Shown piece by piece: positions 7,181 to 11,954 of a stretch of DNA of 11,954 bases. The notes under the pieces are model-generated. The model did no database searches. It saw only the letters and a list, made by a program, of their open reading frames with translations, and was not told the origin of the DNA. The position numbers and the translations under genes are program-made. The stretch is from GCA-2733415 sp964608925 (GTDB lineage Bacteria > Bacteroidota > Bacteroidia > Flavobacteriales > Flavobacteriaceae). How positions within the stretch are numbered: the stretch's first letter is position 1; each line of letters begins with the position of its first letter. Location: positions 1-11,954 of the forward strand of contig CAZSQD010000051.1 of NCBI GenBank assembly GCA_964608925.1, in the 5' to 3' direction.

Positions 7181-7286
7181 GTTTTTATTTTGAGCACTCT
7201 CTTTAGAAGGTTTTAGTTAGTTTCTAATGTCCACATACGCAATCTACTATATAGATTACAAATTACGTGCCAAAAAATAATAAATA

Positions 7287-7313
7287 ACTGTAACAAAAGT
7301 CTATTTTTACAGT
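7287..7313 (+). promoter_or_regulatory. Inverted repeat upstream of the M61 peptidase gene
   Basis: ACTGTAA (7287-7293) and TTACAGT (7307-7313) form perfect 7-bp arms around a 13-base spacer. They overlap the only promoter-like box (TATTTTTA, 7302-7309). An operator is possible, as is a weak leader hairpin. Confidence 0.3.
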
Positions 7314-7341
7314 CTTATAATCAAAATAATAACAAATAATC

Positions 7342-7935
7342 ATGAAAAAAATAAGTCTTGCCCTTTTATCATTGGCGTTTATTACCGCCTGTAACACTAC
7401 AAAAACAGCAACAAGCAATACTGCTAACGCTGCAAAAGAAACTACTGTGCATATTGATTTGGTAAATGTAACCAATGATCAAGTACAAGTAGAATTTACT
7501 CCTGCACACATTACTGCAGAAACCGCTACTTTTCACATTCCTAAAACCGTACCTGGAACTTACTCTACCGATAACTACGGACAATACATAGAAAACTTCA
7601 AAGCTTTTGATAAGGATGGTAACGAATTAGCTGTAAAACATCCTGATCAAAACTCTTGGGACATTAGCAATGCAAACAAATTAACAAAAATCACTTATTT
7701 TGTAAATGATACTTTTGATACAGAAGCTACAGTTAAAGAAGCTGTTTTTTCACCAGCAGGAACTAATATTTTAAAAGACAAAAACTTTGTATTAAACCTA
7801 CACGGTTTTGTAGGATATTTTACTACACAACAAGAATTCCCATATACATTAAACATTACACACCCTGAAGGTTTAGTAGGCACTTCTGCCTTAACCGATT
7901 TGGATGCTGCCAATACTAAAGACATCTATAATTAA
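7342..7935 (+). CDS. N-terminal fragment of the M61 peptidase: lipoprotein signal and beta domain
   Basis: A 197-residue frame. MKKISLALLSLAFITAC is a lipoprotein signal peptide with lipobox ITA-C (Cys17), so the mature protein should be lipid-anchored after cleavage by signal peptidase II. It is followed by a Thr/Asn-rich tether and, from about residue 34, the M61 N-terminal domain (HIDLVNVTNDQVQVEFTPAH, then FHIPKTVPGTYSTDNYGQY). It stops after TDLDAANTKDIYN, where the catalytic domain should begin. Expressed alone it would be a catalytically dead lipoprotein. I see no surface-export signal of the acidic type just after Cys17. Confidence 0.75.
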   Translation: MKKISLALLSLAFITACNTTKTATSNTANAAKETTVHIDLVNVTNDQVQVEFTPAHITAETATFHIPKTVPGTYSTDNYGQYIENFKAFDKDGNELAVKHPDQNSWDISNANKLTKITYFVNDTFDTEATVKEAVFSPAGTNILKDKNFVLNLHGFVGYFTTQQEFPYTLNITHPEGLVGTSALTDLDAANTKDIYN

Positions 7936-7967
7936 ATAGATATTTTGACGTAACGGATAACCCTATT

Positions 7968-9206
7968 ATGTATGCCAAACCAAACAATGTTACCTTTAGC
8001 ATTGACGGTATGGAAATATTATTAAGTGTTTACTCTCCATCTAATACCGTAAAAGCAACTGATTTACAAGCGGATATGGAAAAGATGATGCAAGCACAAA
8101 AAACATTTTTAGGTACGGTAAATAGCACACCTAAATACAGTATTTTGTTATATTTATCTACAGGAAAAGAAGACGCATCAGGTTTTGGAGCTTTAGAGCA
8201 TCATACCTCTACAACAGTAGTTTTTCCGGAAACTATGCCCGTACAAATGTTGGCTAAATATATGAAAGATGTTGTTTCTCATGAGTTTTTTCACACCTTA
8301 ACACCACTAGAAGTACACTCAGAAGAAGTACATTATTTTGATTACAACAATCCTAAAATGTCTAAACATTTATGGATGTATGAAGGGGTAACTGAATATT
8401 TTGCAAACCTATTTCAAATCAATCAAGGTTTAATTGATGAAAATGCATTTTACGAAAGAATTTTAGGGAAGGTAAACGGAGCAAAACGCCATAATGACAA
8501 TATGTCTTTTACTAAAATGAGTGAAAATATTTTAGTAGAGCCTTACAAAAAAAATTACGCCAATGTATATGAAAAAGGTGCTTTAATAGGGATGTGTATT
8601 GATATTTTAATTAGAGAAAATAGTAATGGCGAAAAAGGTATTCTAGATATGATGCAATCTTTATCAAAAAAATACGGTGTACACAAACCATTTAATGACA
8701 ATCAATTATTTACCGATATTGCAGCGTTTACCTACCCTACTGTTCGTGGGTTTATTAAGCAATATGTTGAAGGTGATACCCCAATAAACTATACTACCTT
8801 TTTTAATAAAGTAGGTTTAAGCATGCAGCGTAAAGAAACCAAAACTGGTTTTTTAATGAAAGATATGCAAACGCCTTGTATTGATGTGGATCAAGAAACA
8901 AAAGAAGTTTTATTTTTAGCAGACACCAATAGTTTTTTAAAAAAATTAGGAATTCAAGGTGGTGATCGTTTAGTATCTATTGATGGTACAAAATACAATT
9001 TAAAAAACATACAAGCTTTAGTAATAGCTTCTTTCAACTGGAAAGAAGGTGATAACATGACTATGGTAGTAAAACGTAATGATAAAGAAGTTACTTTAAA
9101 AGGTAAAATTACGACTCCAATGGGTGTAAGTTATACCTTAGCACCAGATGATTTACCTGCAACTGACAAACGTGTTATTTTACGTAATGCGTGGATGAAA
9201 AACTAA
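7968..9206 (+). CDS. C-terminal fragment of the M61 peptidase: catalytic and PDZ domains
   Basis: A 412-residue frame from the first ATG, although the frame is open from 7932 and the residues before that ATG (RYFDVTDNPI) are family sequence, so ATG 7968 is probably an internal methionine. Zinc site: HEFFH at residues 105-109 (bases 8280-8294), with the third ligand most likely Glu139 in WMYEGVTEYFANL. The segment SGFGALEHHTSTTVVFP (71-87) precedes the active site as in the family. Near residues 300-370 a PDZ-like domain contains GIQGGDRLVSIDGTKYNLKN. Without the first fragment the protein lacks a signal peptide and would stay in the cytoplasm. Confidence 0.78.
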   Translation: MYAKPNNVTFSIDGMEILLSVYSPSNTVKATDLQADMEKMMQAQKTFLGTVNSTPKYSILLYLSTGKEDASGFGALEHHTSTTVVFPETMPVQMLAKYMKDVVSHEFFHTLTPLEVHSEEVHYFDYNNPKMSKHLWMYEGVTEYFANLFQINQGLIDENAFYERILGKVNGAKRHNDNMSFTKMSENILVEPYKKNYANVYEKGALIGMCIDILIRENSNGEKGILDMMQSLSKKYGVHKPFNDNQLFTDIAAFTYPTVRGFIKQYVEGDTPINYTTFFNKVGLSMQRKETKTGFLMKDMQTPCIDVDQETKEVLFLADTNSFLKKLGIQGGDRLVSIDGTKYNLKNIQALVIASFNWKEGDNMTMVVKRNDKEVTLKGKITTPMGVSYTLAPDDLPATDKRVILRNAWMKN

Positions 9207-9213
9207 TCGGTCG

Positions 9214-9234
9214 GTCGTGGTACGACAGCCAAAT
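9214..9234 (+). repeat. Post-stop hairpin element with GCCAAAT tail, copy 2
   Basis: The arms GTCGT (9214-9218) and ACGAC (9222-9226) enclose loop GGT. They are followed by one base and GCCAAAT (9228-9234), beginning seven bases after the M61 stop codon. This is the same plan as 5936-5956: a 5-bp stem, a three-base GG-loop, one base, GCCAAAT, then an A/T-rich stretch. Both follow the string TAATCG made by the stop codon and the next bases. Confidence 0.5.
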
Positions 9235-9245
9235 TATAAAATATG

Positions 9246-9283
9246 AAGAGAGCTTTACTGTAATGGTGAAGCTCTTTTTTTTT
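9246..9283 (+). terminator. Intrinsic terminator of the M61 gene
   Basis: The stem AGAGCTTTAC (9249-9258) and GTGAAGCTCT (9266-9275) has one G-T pair and loop TGTAATG. It is followed directly by a run of eight T (9276-9283), 40 bases after the M61 stop codon. Confidence 0.85.
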
Positions 9284-9326
9284 GTAAAAATTATTATCAA
9301 ATAATAGACAAAACATCATCAAAAAG

Positions 9327-9363
9327 TAACACCTCACAGGTTTTTAAAACCTGTGAGGTGTTA
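9327..9363 (-). repeat. 37-bp palindrome, possible dispersed repeat and terminator of the glycosyltransferase gene
   Basis: The arms TAACACCTCACAGGTTTT (9327-9344) and its exact reverse complement (9346-9363) flank a single central T. The perfect 18-bp arms are far longer than needed for a terminator. On the minus strand the palindrome is followed by C and TTTTT (9326-9321), so it can end transcripts of the glycosyltransferase, whose stop codon lies 30 bases before it. On the plus strand no T tract follows. The CACCTCACAGG...CCTGTGAGGTG pattern looks to me like a palindrome dispersed in flavobacterial genomes, but I cannot confirm this here. Confidence 0.75.
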
Positions 9364-9392
9364 ATAAATATTATACCATTTTAAAAAGTCTT

Positions 9393-10364
9393 TTATCTCT
9401 TCACAAAATAATCCCAAACGATACTTTTGGTTTGATAATAGTCTTGCTTTTTAGGAGTTTTAGTTCGTTTTTTTAGCATTTTAAATAAGTATGCATAAAA
9501 GCTAAAGTGTGCTTTTATAATGGCTAATGTATGCAAAGGTTTCCCCTCAAAAATATATTTAATTCCTGCCAAACCATCCAAACACAAACGTGTAAAAATT
9601 AAACCGAAACCTTTACCTTTGGGAGTATTCTTTAATAAATTAAATAACGAATTTCTAAAATTTAAAAAGGTTTTCTTTGGGTTTTGCGTAGCTAAGGTTG
9701 CGCCACCTACGTGGTAAACTGTTGAAGCACCTACATAATAAATTTGTTTCCCTAAATTTTGAATGCGCCAACATAAATCAATTTCTTCTTGGTGTGCAAA
9801 ATAAGTTTCATCAAAACCACCTACCTCAAAAAAGGTTTCACTTTTAATAAACAAACACGCTCCTGAAGCCCAAAAAACAGGTATGGTATCATTGTATTGT
9901 CCGTTATCCGTTTCTATAGTATCAAAAACACGACCTCTACAAAACGGATACCCATATTTATCAATAAATCCTCCTCCTGCACCTGCATATTCAAACTTGC
10001 TTTTAGCTGTAAAATCTAAAATTTTAGGTTGTATAGCTGCAATATTTTCATTTGCTTTAAAAGTGGTTATTATGGGTTGTAACCAACCTTCCGTTACTTC
10101 AATATCTGAGTTTAGCAAACAATACACATCGGCTTCAATATAGTGTAAAGCATCGTTATAACCCTTTGCATATCCGCCGTTTTTAGCATTTTGTATAATC
10201 GTTATTTGTGGGTAATGCGTTTCTATAAAAACTACAGAAGCATCCGTAGAAGCATTATCAGCAACATAAATTTTTGCTTCCGAAGAAAAAGAAACAACAA
10301 GTGGTAAAAACTGTTCTAATAGTTTTTTTCCGTTCCAATTTAAAATAACGATTGCAATTTTCAT
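9393..10364 (-). CDS. Glycosyltransferase family 2 protein (WbbL/rhamnosyltransferase-like)
   Basis: A 323-residue GT-A type enzyme. The N-terminus KIAIVILNWNGKKLLEQFLP (2-21) is the typical GT2 first strand. VADNASTDAS (34-43) and NGGYAKGYNDAL (62-73) form the nucleotide-sugar site. LLNSDIEVTEGWL (83-95) carries the DxD-equivalent, WASGACLFIKSETFFEVGGFDE (165-186) the acceptor region, and HQEEIDLCWR (191-200) the likely catalytic acid cluster. YVGASTVYHVGGAT (210-223) is also usual for the WbbL-like group. It should add a sugar to a surface polysaccharide or glycolipid on the cytoplasmic side of the membrane; the sugar and acceptor are unknown. It stands alone, without other polysaccharide genes, converging on M61 and diverging from the TPR gene. 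No consensus promoter is seen, only a TATCTTCG box four bases before the ATG. Confidence 0.93.
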   Translation of the reverse strand: MKIAIVILNWNGKKLLEQFLPLVVSFSSEAKIYVADNASTDASVVFIETHYPQITIIQNAKNGGYAKGYNDALHYIEADVYCLLNSDIEVTEGWLQPIITTFKANENIAAIQPKILDFTAKSKFEYAGAGGGFIDKYGYPFCRGRVFDTIETDNGQYNDTIPVFWASGACLFIKSETFFEVGGFDETYFAHQEEIDLCWRIQNLGKQIYYVGASTVYHVGGATLATQNPKKTFLNFRNSLFNLLKNTPKGKGFGLIFTRLCLDGLAGIKYIFEGKPLHTLAIIKAHFSFYAYLFKMLKKRTKTPKKQDYYQTKSIVWDYFVKR

Positions 10365-10707
10365 AGCACGAAGATACTAACCTAATTTGATAAAAACTAA
10401 AATTTAATTACTTGATGTCCATTCATACATCCGTAGCTACTTTTAAACATCTATAAATTAAAATTATTGGGCATCTCAGCGTATAAAATTCATTAACCTT
10501 AGGGTACGAGGATTCATTTTTATTTTTAATGTTTTTTGATGTAGAACATCCGTAAATTAACCTTTCCAATAATTATCAGGATGGGCTATCATTACACAAT
10601 TAAATAGTTAATAACCCTTTTAATAAATACCTACAATTAACCTTTATTTTTTACGTTAACCTATGTAGGAAGTCGTACTTTTATAACATCAATATAACAC
10701 CTTTTTT
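10365..10707. other. 343-base divergent intergenic region with short repeats
   Basis: No gene is visible. The stretch lies between the divergent glycosyltransferase and TPR genes and must carry the promoter of at least the TPR gene. It contains TTAACCT four times on the plus strand (10493, 10557, 10637 and 10656), ATTAACCTT being exact in the first three. GATGT...ACATCCGTA occurs twice (10414-10435 and 10538-10554). A related ACATCTATAAATTAA lies at 10447-10461, next to ACATCCGTAAATTAA at 10546-10560. A 9-bp inverted pair, AATTATTGG (10462-10470) and CCAATAATT (10566-10574), is also present. No full TTTG-N19-TAnnTTTG promoter was found; the nearest box is TACTTTTA at 10676. Confidence 0.55.
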
Positions 10708-11954
10708 ATGTTAAAGCAATTCACCACACTTTTATTACTACTTTGTTTTACGGTAGTTAATGCACAGCAAACTAAAATTTACACTCATAATAATAGAACC
10801 TATGCAAAGGCATTGTCTTTATATCAGCAAGAGCAATATTTAGCTGCACAAAATTTATTTAAGGATGCACAAAGTACTGCTATTGATATGCAAACTACAG
10901 GTAATTGTGCTTATTATATAGCCAATTGTGCCGTACGGTTAAATCAGCAAGGAGCCGCTCATTTAATTGAAAAATTTGTAACGGATTATCCTACAAGTAC
11001 TAAAAAAAATGCTGCGTTTAATGATGTAGCTAATTACTATTATGCCAATAGTAAATACAGTTATGCTTTAAAATGGTTAAATAAAGTAGATGAAAAAGAT
11101 TTAAATACTGCCGAAAAAGAAACCTTTAATTTTAAAAAAGGATACGCATTATTTAATAGTAAGCAGAAAAAGAAGGCAAAAAAATATTTTGATAAGGTGT
11201 CTGATTCTGAAACCTATGGAGCGCAAGCAAAATATTATTTAGGTTTTATTGCTTATCAAGGAGATGATTATAAGGAAGCTGCTACTTATTTTAATCAAGT
11301 GCAAGATCAAGAAAAATATCAAGAAAAAATGGCGTATTTTCAAGCAGATATGAATTTTAAATTGGGTGAGTTTGAAAAAGCAATTGATTTAGCAAGCCAG
11401 CGTTTACCGTTAGCACAAGAGCAAGAAGAACGTTCGCAACTTAATAAAATTATTGGCGAAAGTTATTTTAATCTTCAAAAATATGACAAAGCTTTACCTT
11501 ATTTAAAAGATTATAAAGGCATTAAAAGAAAATGGAGTAATACAGATCATTATCAATTGGGCTACGTTTTTTATCAACGTAAAGAATATACCGCTGCCAT
11601 ATCAGAATTTAATAAAATTATTGGTGGTAAAAATTCCGTAGCACAAAACGGATATTATCATTTGGCAGAATGTTATTTAAAAACCGATAAAAAACAAGAA
11701 GCTTTAAATGCTTTTAAAAATGCTTCGGAAATGGGTTTTGATGCAAAAATAAAGGAAGATGCTGCTTTAAATTACGCCAAATTGAGTTATGAAATTGGGA
11801 ATCCATACCAATCGGTTCCTGAAGTTTTAATGGCATATTTAAAAACGTATCCAAATGCTTCGGAAAAAGAAAATATTGAAAATTTATTAATAGATTCATA
11901 TATTACTTCCAAAAACTACAAAAAAGCATTGGAGTTGTTAGAAAACAAATCAGG
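10708..11954 (+). CDS. Secreted tetratricopeptide-repeat protein (truncated by window edge)
   Basis: An open frame of 415 codons from ATG 10708 to the window end. Residues 1-19 (MLKQFTTLLLLLCFTVVNA) form a signal peptide with cleavage expected at VNA-QQ. No cysteine follows, so it is not a lipoprotein. The rest is a run of helical TPR units of about 34 residues, for example YAKALSLYQQEQYLAAQNLF (32-51), FNDVANYYYANSKYSYALKW (104-123), AKYYLGFIAYQGDDYKEAAT (174-193), IIGESYFNLQKYDKALPYL (248-266), YQLGYVFYQRKEYTAAISEF (282-301) and YYHLAECYLKTDKKQEALNA (316-335): about ten repeats so far. TPR arrays are protein-binding scaffolds, and this one should lie in the periplasm. Large secreted TPR proteins of this type are common in Flavobacteriaceae but have no assigned function that I can name. 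SprE/PorW-type gliding or secretion proteins also carry TPRs but are lipoproteins, so I do not assign it there. Confidence 0.9.
   Translation, partial: MLKQFTTLLLLLCFTVVNAQQTKIYTHNNRTYAKALSLYQQEQYLAAQNLFKDAQSTAIDMQTTGNCAYYIANCAVRLNQQGAAHLIEKFVTDYPTSTKKNAAFNDVANYYYANSKYSYALKWLNKVDEKDLNTAEKETFNFKKGYALFNSKQKKKAKKYFDKVSDSETYGAQAKYYLGFIAYQGDDYKEAATYFNQVQDQEKYQEKMAYFQADMNFKLGEFEKAIDLASQRLPLAQEQEERSQLNKIIGESYFNLQKYDKALPYLKDYKGIKRKWSNTDHYQLGYVFYQRKEYTAAISEFNKIIGGKNSVAQNGYYHLAECYLKTDKKQEALNAFKNASEMGFDAKIKEDAALNYAKLSYEIGNPYQSVPEVLMAYLKTYPNASEKENIENLLIDSYITSKNYKKALELLENKS

Larger units (their letters stand above)
6956..7341. other. 386-base intergenic region between the transketolase and M61 genes
   Basis: No gene is visible; the longest reading frame starting within the first part is about ten codons. 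Contents in order: a perfect 12-bp palindrome ATGTTGCAACAT (6978-6989), a weak AT-rich hairpin (7031-7048), two strong tandem terminators (7099-7126 and 7145-7180), and then about 160 bases upstream of the M61 gene. That last part holds the inverted repeats 7241-7257 (AATCTA/TAGATT) and 7287-7313 (ACTGTAA/TTACAGT). The only promoter-like box near M61 is TATTTTTA (7302-7309), one base off TAnnTTTG and lacking a -33 partner. Confidence 0.6.
7342..9206 (+). pseudogene. M61-family metallopeptidase lipoprotein with PDZ domain, interrupted by a frameshift
   Basis: Two adjacent reading frames encode one M61 (glycyl-aminopeptidase-like) peptidase. The first frame ends at TAA 7933-7935. The second, in the -1 frame, is open from 7932, just after a TAA at 7929-7931, and gives LNRYFDVTDNPIMYAKPN, the expected continuation. 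Joined, the product is about 620 residues, normal for Bacteroidota M61 proteins: lipoprotein signal, N-terminal beta domain, HExxH zinc catalytic domain and C-terminal PDZ domain. The crossover can only occur within a few bases around 7930-7935, so the simplest explanation is one lost base. All other parts are intact, with conserved motifs, so the lesion is recent or a sequence error. A -1 recoding event is unlikely because AAT would have to re-pair on TAA. The intact enzyme would act as an outer-membrane-anchored peptidase. A terminator follows at 9246-9283. Confidence 0.8.

Noticed and set aside
7263..7475. Minus-strand 70-codon frame with a hydrophobic stretch opposite the start of the M61 gene
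   Set aside because: It is the antisense of the M61 lipoprotein signal peptide and leader. The hydrophobicity is a by-product of the opposite strand, and no promoter or family resemblance supports it.
7921..7940. Programmed -1 frameshift joining the two M61 frames
   Set aside because: There is no X-XXY-YYZ slippery heptamer. A -1 slip at the last sense codon AAT would place its tRNA on TAA, which cannot re-pair. An indel or sequence error is simpler.
10365..10707. CRISPR-like or iteron-type array in the repeat-rich intergenic region
   Set aside because: The repeats are only 7-15 bases, unevenly spaced (64, 80, 19) and without equal-length spacers. No cas or replication-initiation gene is nearby.
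11714..11899. Minus-strand 61-codon frame inside the TPR gene
   Set aside because: It is antisense to a well-supported TPR coding region, with no recognisable domain or separate signals.
1..11954. A new multigene defence, mobile or biosynthetic system
   Set aside because: All genes fall into known housekeeping or envelope families, there is no transposase, integrase, nuclease or toxin-antitoxin pair, and gene order looks like ordinary flavobacterial chromosome.

Overview
The window is AT-rich chromosomal DNA whose gene content, protein sequences and promoters point to a member of the Flavobacteriaceae (phylum Bacteroidota). The clearest marks are a perfect Bacteroidota-type promoter (TTTG, 19 bases, TAnnTTTG) in front of the transketolase genes, further TATATTTG elements in front of accA and tgt, a transketolase split into two genes, and a Tgt and an AccA whose sequences look flavobacterial. 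I assigned the organism from these features by eye, without a database search.

Layout. Positions 1-523 hold the start of the replicative helicase gene dnaB (minus strand, running off the left edge). A strong hairpin terminator separates it from accA (minus, 683-1636), the alpha subunit of the acetyl-CoA carboxylase carboxyltransferase. Then comes a minus-strand operon, tgt -> LptF/LptG-type permease -> EamA transporter (4926 down to 1760). tgt and the permease overlap by one base. A divergent promoter region (4927-5090) separates this operon from a plus-strand pair encoding the N- and C-terminal halves of transketolase (5091-5936 and 6002-6955), followed by two terminators in tandem. Next is a plus-strand M61-family lipoprotein metallopeptidase (7342-9206), split into two frames by a one-base lesion near 7930-7935. 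A 37-bp palindrome lies between it and a convergent family-2 glycosyltransferase (minus, 9393-10364). After a 343-base divergent intergenic region rich in short repeats, a secreted TPR-repeat protein starts at 10708 and runs off the right edge.

How the genes fit together. Most are housekeeping: DNA replication (dnaB), fatty-acid precursor synthesis (accA), tRNA wobble-base modification (tgt), lipopolysaccharide export (permease), the pentose phosphate pathway (transketolase) and envelope or surface functions (M61 peptidase, glycosyltransferase, TPR protein). I see no phage, IS element, CRISPR array, tRNA, rRNA or defence cluster, and no convincing new multigene system.

The observations most worth a second look are small in scale. 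Tgt lacks the three zinc-binding cysteines of the classical family. The M61 gene carries a frameshift. Two hairpins ending in GCCAAAT sit directly behind two different stop codons. A long palindromic repeat lies downstream of the glycosyltransferase. Short direct repeats occur upstream of dnaB and of the TPR gene.
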